This document shows, in pieces, positions 38,059-46,718 of a stretch of DNA of 64,000 nt. The position numbers and the translations under genes were made by a program. Positions within the stretch are counted from its first letter, which is position 1. Every line of letters starts with the position of its first letter. Below the pieces are notes generated by a model, which had not been told where the DNA came from, ran no database searches, and saw only the letters and a list, made by a program, of their open reading frames with translations. Origin of the DNA: Rhodocytophaga rosea (GTDB taxonomy: Bacteria; Bacteroidota; Bacteroidia; Cytophagales; 172606-1); the NCBI RefSeq assembly GCF_010119975.1, contig NZ_CP048222.1:6238501-6302500 (forward strand), written 5' to 3'.

Positions 38059-41000
38059 CTACAGGCGGAAGCTTAAGTTAAAGCCTATACTTTTGGTAGA
38101 AGGAATGGCTACAGATTCAGCGCCCGGAATTACGGTTCCACCAGAGACTGAGGAGGTTTCAGGATCAATGTGTGGTACATCGGTCCAAAGCATCAGATTG
38201 CGGCCTACCAGGGAAAGATTTACACCCCGGAAAGGCAGTTTGCCTAAGAATTTGTCAGGAATAGTATAGCCTAATTTCAGTTCACGGAGCTTCACAAACG
38301 TAGCATCAAAAATAGCTCCTTCCAGTACACTTCTTCCTAAGGTAAAGGCTGTATTCCATTCCCGGGCACTCAGTTCACGGTCGGTAGATTGGGTTCCATT
38401 GGTGTGAAAGTTATTGGTGCCATCTGCATTTTTAGTCATGACCACACCAGGAGCAAACACGCCATTTCCTTCTACAGACAAATCATAGCCATTGGCCCTT
38501 CCTTCCAGGGTTTCTACCAGTTGCCCGCCTTCCCGGCCTACTACCATCGTGTGAGAATATACTTCACCGCCATACCGGATATCGAACAGGAAGCCTAAGT
38601 TGATGCCTTTATAAGAGAAAGTATTATAGATACCACCCAGCCAGTCAGGATTATAGTTACCCAGTTTAACCGTATTAGCGGTACGTACGGGTCTGCCATC
38701 TGAGTTCACAATCTGTCCTACAAACTGGCCGGTTGGATCGAAATAAGGGCTGGTTGGATCGCTGCTTACCCGCTGAAAACCAAACCCATACATATCACCC
38801 ATACGTTCACCAACTATGGCATTTACGGCAAAATACCGGTCTGCCAGTGTATAATTGGTAATGCCATCAGCGAGTTCTCTTACCTCACTGCGGTTTCGGG
38901 AGAAGTTTATGTCTATATTCCAGCGGAATCCGTTATTAGCCGCTTCTATCGGCACCAGATTCAACATCAACTCGATGCCCTGATTCCGGATCAGACCAGC
39001 ATTCTGTACAATTCTGGAATAGCCAGTTTCCGGAGCAAGGGGAATAAATATAATCTGGTTACGGCTATCATTGAGGTAATAGGTAAAGTCTACACCCACC
39101 CGGTTATTCAGGAATCTCAGGTCAATGCCATATTCCTGAGAAGTACTGATTTCTGGTTTTAAATTCAGGTTAGGAATCTGGCTGTTTTCACTGAAAGTTG
39201 GTGTAGTACCCCAGGGCGTTTGTGGATTGTAAGGTTGAGAAAACTGATAAGGGTCCGTATCGTTACCTACCTGGGCAATGCCTGCTCTTACTTTAGCAAA
39301 AGAGATAAATTTAGGAAGCGGAACAAAATCGCTTACTACAGCGCTCAACGAAGCAGAAGGGTAAAAATAGGAGTTATCCGCATTTCCCTGAACCCCTTTT
39401 GGTAAAGTAAGCGTACTTGCCCAGTCGTTACGGGCAGTTAAATCCAGGAAGAGATAATTCCGGAAGCCTACCTGTGCTTGTGCAAAAATACTGTTTACTT
39501 TGCGCTCAGATTGGTTTGTTCCATATTCCAGCGGAACCCTTGCATTATTTAAGGTATATACCCCAGGCACGGTTAATTGAGAAGCAAATACATCCAGGTA
39601 GTCAAAAGTATTTACCCGCTGGTTTCCCCCAAGGGTTGCATTCAATGTTATGTCTGAGCCTAAACTTTTATTGAATTGCAGTAATAAGTCTGAGTTGCGT
39701 TCGAGAGATTTCACCGTTTCGCGGCGGAAAGAACCAAATGGATAGCGCTGGGTACTGAAGGCCCGGCGGCGGTCCCGGATTTCATCTGAATAATCCACTT
39801 GTGTACGGGCTTGCAGGCTCAGCCAGTCGGTGAACTGGTAACTCAGCGTGATATTACCAATAATACGGTTCACCTGCTGGCCATTGGTATTTTCGTACAC
39901 ATTGAAATACGGATTGTCGTGGTAATTGTAATTGAAGTTGTATTGCTGAATATCTTCAAAGCCCGGCTGCCAGTAGTTACGGAGGTTTTTGGTATCGATC
40001 TGGCGGCCATACCAGCAATTAAACAAGTACATAATATTCTCGGTACCATAACTCAAGTTTGGCCGGTTATCGCTGTTGCTGCGGATATAGCTTACATTGG
40101 CACGGGCCGTAAACTTTTTAGTCAGCTTATAACCCCCATTCAAAGAAAAAGTATTGCGGTTGAGATCTGTATTAGGTACAATACCTGTCTGGGTCAGGTT
40201 GGTATAGGAAAGGCGGAAGTCGCCGAACTCATTGCTACCTGTTAAAGCAACGTTGTTGGTTAAGGTTTTACCGGTTTCAAAGAAATCCTTTATGTTATCC
40301 GGGTGTGGACTGAAAGGAGTAGGCTGGCCATCTCCCGGACCACCAGGAACTCTGGCATCTCCTGCCCGTAACCCTTTATTGGTTGGAGAATCATGTTGTA
40401 CAATGAGTTGCCCTTCCATTTTTGGTCCCCAGTTTTCATCCACCCCATCCTGCAAACCACCACCAGAACCATCTTTAAAACTAAATTCACCTCCCAGACC
40501 CTGGCCGTACACATTCTGGTAATCTGGCAGCCGGAGTGGCGTATCGAAAGTGATATTTGAATTTACACTGATGCCCAGCCCTTTGGTATTTTTCCCACTT
40601 TTAGTAGTAATTACAATTACGCCATTGGCTGCCCTGGAACCATATAGAGCCGAAGCATTAGCACCTTTCAGCACGGTAATAGATTCTATATCATCCGGAT
40701 TAATAAAACCTGCGCCGTTTCCATAATCCGCATCCTGGTTATTGCGGCCTGAAGAACCCACAAAGTTATTGCTGATCGGCATACCATCTACCACAAAAAG
40801 CGGCTGATTGGCATTAATATTCAGCGACCGTTCACCCCGGATGGTAATGCGTGAAGAAGCACCCACGCCTGACGGGCTGCTTACGACTGTAACCCCGGCA
40901 ATTTTACCAGCCAGCTGGTTTACCACATTCGTTTCCCTGGCTTGTGTAATACTTTCTGCCGAAATTTTCTGGGTAACATACCCAAGTTCCCGTTGTTGTT

Positions 41001-41400
41001 TTTCAATACCTAAAGCTGTTACTACCACTTCAGACAAGGCTTTTACATCTACGGCCATCCGTACATTTAACACCGTACGACTACCAATGCTTAATTCCTG
41101 GGAAATAAAGCCAATGAACGAGAATACCAGATTATCCGACTGGGCCGGAACATTCAGGGTATAACTGCCGTCGCTGTTGGTAGTGGTTCCTACATTTGTA
41201 CCTTTCACCAGAATGGTTACCCCTGGTAAAGCCGTAGAATCTTCCGCAGACATAACTTTCCCGGAAACCTGCCGGGTTTGCTGGGCAAAACCAGATACAG
41301 AAAGACCCATCCCCAACAGGAGTAAAATACAGGTTCGGATTGCGGTTATACTCCGCTTTTTTTTAGGTGGCGCTCCTGCGCATTGTAAATGATTTTTCAT
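38059..41400 (-). CDS. SusC/RagA-family TonB-dependent outer-membrane receptor
   Basis: The 1113-residue protein has a signal peptide ending near VSGFAQQ. A carboxypeptidase-regulatory-like domain follows (QVSGKVMSAEDSTALPGVTI, then TTTNSDGSYTLNV), then a TonB-box-like segment (LSEVVVTALGIEKQQRELGY, typical of SusC). The plug domain contains GERSLNINANQPLFVVDGMP, and AGFINPDDIESITVLKGANA precedes SALYGSRAANGVIVITTK. A long beta-barrel ends in SIGFNLSFRL with the C-terminal aromatic-containing strand. It imports a ligand using TonB energy with the adjacent SusD. A structured RNA leader precedes the start codon. Confidence 0.95.
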   Translation of the reverse strand: MKNHLQCAGAPPKKKRSITAIRTCILLLLGMGLSVSGFAQQTRQVSGKVMSAEDSTALPGVTILVKGTNVGTTTNSDGSYTLNVPAQSDNLVFSFIGFISQELSIGSRTVLNVRMAVDVKALSEVVVTALGIEKQQRELGYVTQKISAESITQARETNVVNQLAGKIAGVTVVSSPSGVGASSRITIRGERSLNINANQPLFVVDGMPISNNFVGSSGRNNQDADYGNGAGFINPDDIESITVLKGANASALYGSRAANGVIVITTKSGKNTKGLGISVNSNITFDTPLRLPDYQNVYGQGLGGEFSFKDGSGGGLQDGVDENWGPKMEGQLIVQHDSPTNKGLRAGDARVPGGPGDGQPTPFSPHPDNIKDFFETGKTLTNNVALTGSNEFGDFRLSYTNLTQTGIVPNTDLNRNTFSLNGGYKLTKKFTARANVSYIRSNSDNRPNLSYGTENIMYLFNCWYGRQIDTKNLRNYWQPGFEDIQQYNFNYNYHDNPYFNVYENTNGQQVNRIIGNITLSYQFTDWLSLQARTQVDYSDEIRDRRRAFSTQRYPFGSFRRETVKSLERNSDLLLQFNKSLGSDITLNATLGGNQRVNTFDYLDVFASQLTVPGVYTLNNARVPLEYGTNQSERKVNSIFAQAQVGFRNYLFLDLTARNDWASTLTLPKGVQGNADNSYFYPSASLSAVVSDFVPLPKFISFAKVRAGIAQVGNDTDPYQFSQPYNPQTPWGTTPTFSENSQIPNLNLKPEISTSQEYGIDLRFLNNRVGVDFTYYLNDSRNQIIFIPLAPETGYSRIVQNAGLIRNQGIELMLNLVPIEAANNGFRWNIDINFSRNRSEVRELADGITNYTLADRYFAVNAIVGERMGDMYGFGFQRVSSDPTSPYFDPTGQFVGQIVNSDGRPVRTANTVKLGNYNPDWLGGIYNTFSYKGINLGFLFDIRYGGEVYSHTMVVGREGGQLVETLEGRANGYDLSVEGNGVFAPGVVMTKNADGTNNFHTNGTQSTDRELSAREWNTAFTLGRSVLEGAIFDATFVKLRELKLGYTIPDKFLGKLPFRGVNLSLVGRNLMLWTDVPHIDPETSSVSGGTVIPGAESVAIPSTKSIGFNLSFRL

Positions 41401-41449
41401 AAATTTGGTTGTTTTTAATGAGACTTAGGATTTTGTTAAGACACAATAA

Positions 41450-41546
41450 GGCCACATGCTACTTGTTGAAGTAGTTATTTAGCGGTAACACAAGAAACAA
41501 ACATGCGCCTTTGATGAAACCGGGATCGTTGCCGCGATTCCGGTTT
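41450..41546 (-). ncRNA. Structured 5' leader of susC (two hairpins)
   Basis: On the minus strand, about 50 bases before the susC start, the sequence can fold into two elements. The first has an outer stem (41502-41509 with 41450-41458, one bulge) and a tip hairpin (41459-41474, CTACTT arms). The second is a 12-bp hairpin at 41517-41546 (AAACCGG arms with an inner ATCG/CGAT, one G-T pair). No known riboswitch class was recognised. It could be a regulatory leader, or the second hairpin could be a plus-strand terminator, because T residues follow it on that strand. Confidence 0.45.
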
Positions 41547-42033
41547 TTGTATTATAGGGCTATTGTCTGGTTACTAATGAATTAAGAATTGTTTTGTAAT
41601 GGTGTTGATGCATCCTGTTTATTTACATACTTTCTAAGTATAGAAACTTAATGCTGGTTGTCATACAGATGATCAAAAACAATGGGTGTTCCGTTTACAA
41701 ATGGCGGCATGAACTGCGGAATGAAAAGTCATTCACCTATATCCAACACCATTTATCCAAACACTAATTGTATACTGTTTAAGCAGATTACTATAAACAT
41801 ATTAATGTGCCAAAAATATAAGAATAAAGTTTACAAATATTAAACTTTATTTTAAGGATTTGTTAAGAATTTGGATTTAAACAGTAGTTTTAGTTTAATA
41901 TAAAGAAACCTTAACAGTGCCTTAACACAAGATATAACTGAAAGGCTTATTTTGAGCGACTACTGATGCCTGGGACGAATGAAGCAAAATAACACCCTAA
42001 TATAAGCTATAGGATTTTAAAAAGCCAGCGACG
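41547..42033. promoter_or_regulatory. Divergent control region of susC and the XRE-cupin gene
   Basis: About 490 bases hold the promoters of both genes. A perfect 11-bp inverted repeat (41823-41833 with 41841-41851, AATAAAGTTTA arms, seven-base spacer) lies roughly 180 bases before the regulator gene and is a candidate operator. The rest is AT-rich without recognised motifs. Confidence 0.4.
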
Positions 42034-42612
42034 ATGCATGATGATATTTTAATTAAGATCGGAAAAAAAATACGGGAAACCCGGCAAAAACAGCAGATAA
42101 AGCTACATGAACTGGCCGAAGAAGCCCAGATCAGTAAGGGATTGTTGTCTAAAATTGAAACCGGGAGAACCATTCCCTCTTTGCCTGTACTGATCTCCGT
42201 TATTCAGACGCTGAAAGTAGATATGAGCGCTTTTTTCGAAGGGATAGAAATGCAGCAAAATAGTCCTTTTATTCATAAAAAATCAGGGCAATATACACCT
42301 TTTGAAAAAGAAGAAGCCTTAGGCTTTTTGTATCAGTTTATCCTGAGTCATAATATTGCCAATATTGCATTTGAAGCCGTAATTTTAGAGTTGAAACCGC
42401 ATTCGAAACGGGAAAAGGTAGTTACTGATGGCTTTGAATTTAAATATGTGATCAGCGGCCAGGTAGAATATCAGTTGGGCGATGAAATTGTAGTATTGCA
42501 AACGGGTGATTCCTTATTTTTCAACGGAAAAATACCTCATGTACCGGTGAACAAAACCAGCCTGCCAGCCTCTATGCTGGTAATTTACCTGTTACTGCCG
42601 CCACAGTTGTGA
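42034..42612 (+). CDS. XRE-family regulator with C-terminal cupin domain
   Basis: The 192-residue protein has an N-terminal helix-turn-helix of the XRE type (IGKKIRETRQKQQIKLHELA, then QISKGLLSKIETGRTIPSLP) and a C-terminal cupin (about residues 115-187). The cupin includes DGFEFKYVISGQVEYQLGDE, then LQTGDSLFFNGKIPHVPVN. This fusion is common among regulators that sense small metabolites. The gene is divergent from susC and is followed closely by the PhnZ-like oxygenase gene, so it may control either side. Ligand unknown. Confidence 0.9.
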   Translation: MHDDILIKIGKKIRETRQKQQIKLHELAEEAQISKGLLSKIETGRTIPSLPVLISVIQTLKVDMSAFFEGIEMQQNSPFIHKKSGQYTPFEKEEALGFLYQFILSHNIANIAFEAVILELKPHSKREKVVTDGFEFKYVISGQVEYQLGDEIVVLQTGDSLFFNGKIPHVPVNKTSLPASMLVIYLLLPPQL

Positions 42613-42714
42613 ATCAGGTACACATCTTGTCATACAAGCGAATAACCCAGGACTTAATATATCAACTATGCATACGCAAACATCCCTCAATCAAAAGTAA
42701 ATGAAATATTTTCT

Positions 42715-43242
42715 TTGTATGAAAGATTTGGTGCCAACGATTACATTGGTGAGCCAGTTTCACAAATCGAACATATGGCGCAAAGTGCCCAGCTGGCTGA
42801 AAAAGAAGGCTATGATGAGGAAGTAATTCTGGCCGCGTTTTTCCACGACATTGGTCATTTGTGTGCTTCCTCGGCTAGTGAGAGTATGAATGGATTTGGC
42901 GTAAAAAGCCACGAAAAAATAGGTGCTAATTTTCTGCGGAGCAAGGGATTTTCAGAACGATTGGCCAGACTGGTAGAAAGCCATGTGCAGGCCAAACGGT
43001 ATTTAACTTTTGCCCAGCCAGATTATTATGCCCGATTATCGGAAGCAAGTAAACAGACGCTCCAGTTTCAGGGTGGACCTATGACAGCCAGGGAAGCAGA
43101 AGCATTTGCCAACGATAGTTTATTTGAGCTAAGTATCCGGATGCGCCAATGGGACGAAATGGCTAAGGAAGAACATATTCCTGTTCCTGACCTGAATAAG
43201 TACAAGCAAATGAGTTTAAAGCTGTTGACTTTAAATCAATGA
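42715..43242 (+). CDS. HD-domain protein of the PhnZ-like phosphonate oxygenase type
   Basis: The 175-residue HD protein keeps, at constant spacing, the residues known in the diiron oxygenase PhnZ: Tyr10 and Glu13 (DYIGE), His20 (QIEH), His44-Asp45 (FFHDIGH), His66 (KSHE), His90 with Lys94 (ESHVQAKRY), Ser112/Thr115, and Asp147 (RQWDEMAK). PhnZ cleaves the C-P bond of a hydroxylated aminoethylphosphonate; a related choline-type phosphonate enzyme is known. The TTG start at 42715 gives a protein about 14 residues shorter at the N-terminus than PhnZ. The missing helix appears upstream, partly in another frame (see findings). No PhnY hydroxylase is in the window, so substrate is inferred. Confidence 0.8.
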   Translation: MYERFGANDYIGEPVSQIEHMAQSAQLAEKEGYDEEVILAAFFHDIGHLCASSASESMNGFGVKSHEKIGANFLRSKGFSERLARLVESHVQAKRYLTFAQPDYYARLSEASKQTLQFQGGPMTAREAEAFANDSLFELSIRMRQWDEMAKEEHIPVPDLNKYKQMSLKLLTLNQ

Positions 43243-43326
43243 CCAATGCTTACTGAATAACTATTGCATTTGGTTGTAAGAGAAGTGCATCCTACATTTG
43301 CTGACTTTTTACAATACAAACAACAC

Positions 43327-43968
43327 ATGGAAAATCCTGTCATTATAATTGGTTCTGCCACCGGACTGGGCATTGTCGCCCTCGATATTTTTCAAAGCAA
43401 CCAGGTCATTGTATACTGCTTTCTGGACGACAATAAAGAATTACACGGCAAAGAAGTGCACGAAATATCCGTAATGGGCAGCACCGACGATGATGGTTAT
43501 TTGAAGCTGATCGGAAAAAAATGCGAGGCGTTTATTGCTACCGACGATACCAAATTCCATAAACACCTGACTGAAATGCTCAATGAGCGCCGTAAAATGA
43601 TGCCGGTAAATGCCATTCACAACCGGGCTACTATTTCAGGAATGGCTTCCATTGGGCATGGTAATCTGATCAGTTCCAACGTGATCATCAATACCGGTGC
43701 AAAAGTTGGGAATCATTGTATTTTACATGCCGGTGCTATTGTAGATTACCAGGCACAGGTGGGAGATTTTGTTCAGATCGGCGCAGGCAGTATTATCAAC
43801 TCCAATGTAAATCTGGCCAATGATGTATTTGTGGGTTCAGGCGTAACTATCGTTTCCGGAATAAAAGTAGGCAAAGGTGCCCGTATTGGGGCTGGTTCGG
43901 TAGTGATAGAAGATGTAAAAGCAGGAGCTACCGTTTTCGGGAATCCGGCAAAGGCGATTGGGAAGTAA
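43327..43968 (+). CDS. NeuD-like sugar O-acyltransferase (left-handed beta-helix)
   Basis: From the ATG at 43327 the protein is 213 residues. The open frame begins at 43264, but its first 21 residues precede the nucleotide-binding-like strand MENPVIIIGSATGLGIVALD. The N-terminal ~75 residues resemble the PglD_N Rossmann-like domain. The C-terminal half is a hexapeptide-repeat acyltransferase (SIGHGNLISSNVIINTGAKV, then GNHCILHAGAIVDYQAQVGD and GKGARIGAGSVVIEDVKAG), with His-Ala in ILHAGAIVDY near the usual catalytic histidine. Family members acetylate sialic acid or UDP-aminosugars. The acceptor is unknown, and it stands away from the polysaccharide cluster. Confidence 0.85.
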   Translation: MENPVIIIGSATGLGIVALDIFQSNQVIVYCFLDDNKELHGKEVHEISVMGSTDDDGYLKLIGKKCEAFIATDDTKFHKHLTEMLNERRKMMPVNAIHNRATISGMASIGHGNLISSNVIINTGAKVGNHCILHAGAIVDYQAQVGDFVQIGAGSIINSNVNLANDVFVGSGVTIVSGIKVGKGARIGAGSVVIEDVKAGATVFGNPAKAIGK

Positions 43969-44016
43969 TAGTTTCAAGAGTGTTTAGAAATAGAAAATTT
44001 AGTTCAGAGGATAAAC

Positions 44017-44526
44017 ATGAGTATGTTACTAGCCTTAAAGGCAATTTCAGAAGATGAATTAGAAGCATTAAAATTAGATAGCTCTCCTCTCACAGAAGAT
44101 TATTTTTCAGGACAAGACAGTGAGGATGAATTATGGCTTGATAAGTTTTGGGATATTCTGCAATTCTTGATTGCTCATGACCGTTTCGATTTTTCCTCTA
44201 TCCCAGGAAAAGTAGTTCAAGGTGGAGAGCCTATTGATGAAGAATTGGATTTAGGATATGGCCCAGCATTATATGTTACAGCTGATGAGGTAAAAAATAT
44301 TAAAGAATACCTTTCAAGTTTGAAGTATGAAGAGCTTGTCCGTAAATTCGATGCTGAGGTAATTTCACAAGAAGAGATTTATCCCTATTATCAAGAATTT
44401 AGAAAGGCTTCAGCAGAAGAAATTCAAGAGGAGATTTCTTATTGCTTGGCTTATGTTGATAAGTTAAAAGAATTTTACAGAAAAGCTGCCGATAAAAATT
44501 TTGCGGTAATTAAAGAATTATGTTAA
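44017..44526 (+). CDS. DUF1877 (YfbM-like) protein
   Basis: The 169-residue acidic protein follows the DUF1877 pattern: LDKFWDILQFLIAHDR near residue 48, then IPGKVVQGGEPIDEELDLGY and GPALYVTADEVKNIKEYL. The C-terminal half is helical (KFDAEVISQEEIYPYYQEF, YCLAYVDKLKEFYRKAADK). Members such as E. coli YfbM are small cytoplasmic proteins without assigned function. It lies 48 bases after the acyltransferase gene and may be in the same transcript. An imperfect inverted repeat after it (near 44541 and 44577) could be a weak terminator. Confidence 0.85.
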   Translation: MSMLLALKAISEDELEALKLDSSPLTEDYFSGQDSEDELWLDKFWDILQFLIAHDRFDFSSIPGKVVQGGEPIDEELDLGYGPALYVTADEVKNIKEYLSSLKYEELVRKFDAEVISQEEIYPYYQEFRKASAEEIQEEISYCLAYVDKLKEFYRKAADKNFAVIKELC

Positions 44527-44662
44527 AAAATACTGCCTGCCCTTAACTAATATTGATAGTGATTTTTAATATACCAAGTTAAGGCACGGCCTCATTGCCA
44601 CCTAGTAATACTCTTACAGACTAAGTTTGAGTTATTATGTATTTTACCATTATAATCACTAC

Positions 44663-45289
44663 CTAATATGTCTTTCCTGCCATTGCCAGAAATTGCTCAT
44701 GTAGAGCGAGTATTTGTGGAATGAGCAAGCGGCTTTCGTCATTATATAAAATAAAATCTGCTCTTTGTAATTTCTCTTCCTCTGATAATTGCTTGTCCAT
44801 AATCGCTTGTATATCAGTAAGGGTACGGTGGGGATCACGGTTTCGAATGCGCTCTATCCGGACAGTAATGGGAGCAGATACGGTAATAATTTTGTCTAAA
44901 AACTGATAAGAGCCTGCTTCATAGAGTAGGGCGGCTTCTTTCAACAGATAGGGATATTTTGAATGAGCTTGCACCCAATCTGCATAATCTTCGGCTACTC
45001 TGGGGTGTACGATGCTGTTGAGTAAAGCTACTTTCTCCGCATTATTAAATACCTGTGCCGCCAGATAAGAACGGTTCAACTGTTGGGTATCCGCATTATA
45101 AGCAGAAGTTCCGAAAGCAGTTATAATATCTTGTATCAAAACCGGGTTATACTGCATCACCCATCTGGCCCTGGTATCGGCATCATATACCGGAACACCC
45201 AGCGCATAGAAAATTTTACTGGCCAGGCTTTTACCAGAACCAATACCTCCGGTAATTCCGATCTGTAAAGGAGCATTATTTGATTTCAT
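44663..45289 (-). CDS. coaE: Dephospho-CoA kinase
   Basis: The 208-residue P-loop kinase starts QIGITGGIGSGKS (P-loop at residues 14-21). It has the CoaE substrate motif VYDADTRARWVMQ, the VHPRVAEDYADW block, and the LID-type region with arginines (RIERIRNRDPHRTLTDIQAI). It catalyses the last step of coenzyme A synthesis, phosphorylation of the ribose 3'-OH. Its start overlaps the end of the YbbR-like gene by 14 bases, so the two are translationally coupled in a conserved Bacteroidota gene order. Confidence 0.95.
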   Translation of the reverse strand: MKSNNAPLQIGITGGIGSGKSLASKIFYALGVPVYDADTRARWVMQYNPVLIQDIITAFGTSAYNADTQQLNRSYLAAQVFNNAEKVALLNSIVHPRVAEDYADWVQAHSKYPYLLKEAALLYEAGSYQFLDKIITVSAPITVRIERIRNRDPHRTLTDIQAIMDKQLSEEEKLQRADFILYNDESRLLIPQILALHEQFLAMAGKTY

Positions 45290-46244
45290 ACACCCGGATG
45301 GAACCTTTGTTTACCCTGACATCGCTTACAAAAGGAGGCTTATGTTCGAGCTGAATAGTGATGGTAGAATCAGTTTTATTGAGGTGCGTATAATCGGCAA
45401 TGAGTCTGAAATCTTCCGGACGCACCGGATTGGTTTCTTCTTTTTTGAGCCAGTAGCTTACTTCCAGTACCGGATTAGCCAATACTACACTATCTTTTTT
45501 GGGAAAGTTCACCCTGGCTACTGGCACCAGTTGCGTTTCTTTGCGGAAGGAGGCAACATTAAAATTGACTTTTACTCTGTTATTATCAGACTCGATTAAG
45601 GAGCTTTGTACATAATTTACCGGAATATCTTCCTCAAAATTTTCGTCTATGCTTTTTAAAGGAATATTTACAAAAATGGAATCTGGTAAGGCTTTCAATA
45701 AAGAAGAAGGCCCTTCAAAATTTATGTAGGCAGGATTAAGCCTGATCGGACTGGTAATACGGTATCCTTCCGCCAGATTTACTGCCAGGCTGTCTACTAA
45801 TAAGGCTACTTTTTTAGTAGTAATCCGGTCAAAATCGAAAAATATGGTGTCTTCCACAATATAATTGATCCGGATATCCCGTATTTGTTCGGTAATAAAC
45901 GGAAGCAGATTGGTGCCGGTAATATATCTGGCTTGTAAAGGACTGGAAATCCTGTAGATGAGGGGCTCTACATTTACCTGCAGCGTCTTTTTGAGCAGGT
46001 TCCAGCCATAGCCGGATACATTCAAACGCACTTTTTTGGGCAGAGGAGTGACCGACACATAGGTAGAATCGTCATACTCAAACTCAATAGGATACGATAG
46101 CCGGGTAGAATAATCTTTGTTGAGGGCATTCAAAAACCAAAAAGTAGTAGCGGCCATCAGGCACATCACTACTACTTTTACATCGTTGCGTCGAATCGTG
46201 AGCGATTCTAAAATCCAGGATAATATGTTTCCGGTTTGTTTCAA
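45276..46244 (-). CDS. YbbR-like domain protein
   Basis: The 322-residue protein has one N-terminal membrane segment (VKVVVMCLMAATTFWFLNAL), followed by about 270 extracytoplasmic residues rich in beta strands. These form YbbR-like repeats (RLNVSGYGWNLLKKT; INFEGPSSLLKALPDSIFV; TLxLxP-like strands ahead of VPVARVNFP). In Firmicutes YbbR (CdaR) regulates a membrane-bound diadenylate cyclase; here no cdaA gene is nearby. The conserved position between yajC and coaE suggests a cell-envelope role. It overlaps coaE by 14 bases. Confidence 0.85.
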   Translation of the reverse strand: MKQTGNILSWILESLTIRRNDVKVVVMCLMAATTFWFLNALNKDYSTRLSYPIEFEYDDSTYVSVTPLPKKVRLNVSGYGWNLLKKTLQVNVEPLIYRISSPLQARYITGTNLLPFITEQIRDIRINYIVEDTIFFDFDRITTKKVALLVDSLAVNLAEGYRITSPIRLNPAYINFEGPSSLLKALPDSIFVNIPLKSIDENFEEDIPVNYVQSSLIESDNNRVKVNFNVASFRKETQLVPVARVNFPKKDSVVLANPVLEVSYWLKKEETNPVRPEDFRLIADYTHLNKTDSTITIQLEHKPPFVSDVRVNKGSIRVYEIK

Positions 46245-46257
46245 AAACGATTTATTA

Positions 46258-46605
46258 TTAAGGCTGCTGCACAGGTTTTTTCACAGTAGGAGCCGTTTCA
46301 TATTTTTTGCTGGCTTCCTGAGAAACAGAACTTTTCTCAAACACCAGTTTAGTGCCTTTATCTACATCCAGGGTAATGGTATCTGCTTCTACTGAATAAA
46401 TTCTTCCATGTAGGCCACCAATTGTTACCACCATGTCGCCTTTCTTGAGTTCTTCTCTGAACTTCTTCTGGTCTTTCTGCTTTTTCTGCTGTGGCCGGAT
46501 CATAAAAAAATAAAATACAAGGCCCATCGCAGCAAATAGAATCAGACTGGAATAATCGAACCCGCCAGGTGTTTGAGTGGCCTGTAATAAAATAGTTAAT
46601 AGCAT
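46258..46605 (-). CDS. yajC: Preprotein translocase accessory subunit YajC
   Basis: The 115-residue protein has one membrane segment (SLILFAAMGLVFYFFMI) directly followed by RPQQKKQKDQKKFREELKKG, the signature of YajC, then a small beta domain (VVTIGGLHGRIYSVEADTI). YajC associates with SecDF and the SecYEG translocon. It precedes the ybbR-coaE pair by 13 bases on the same strand. A folded RNA element fills the gap before it. Confidence 0.95.
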   Translation of the reverse strand: MLLTILLQATQTPGGFDYSSLILFAAMGLVFYFFMIRPQQKKQKDQKKFREELKKGDMVVTIGGLHGRIYSVEADTITLDVDKGTKLVFEKSSVSQEASKKYETAPTVKKPVQQP

Positions 46606-46638
46606 AGGTATATAGGAATTCTTTAGGTTTAGTGGTGA

Positions 46639-46716
46639 GGGTAATTTTCTGCCGGATTTCAGGCAAGGCAGAGAGTTGATCCTGCTTTATTCAAGATCAA
46701 CTCTCTGTAATTACCC
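46639..46716 (-). ncRNA. Three-way-junction-like RNA fold between DUF1573 gene and yajC
   Basis: Three nested helices are visible. P1 is 8 bp (46639-46646 with 46709-46716, GGGTAATT arms). P2 is a perfect 13 bp (46669-46681 with 46695-46707, 13-base loop). P3 is a 4-5 bp helix near 46651-46667. Together they fill the intergenic space. There is no T-run on the minus strand, so this is not an ordinary terminator. It may be a processing site, an attenuator or a leader of yajC. No known RNA family was recognised. Confidence 0.5.
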
Positions 46717-46718
46717 GG

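Noticed and set aside
36524-41400. Polysaccharide utilisation locus
   Set aside because: SusC and SusD are present but no glycoside hydrolase, lyase, sulfatase or hybrid sensor lies nearby, so a glycan substrate is not supported.
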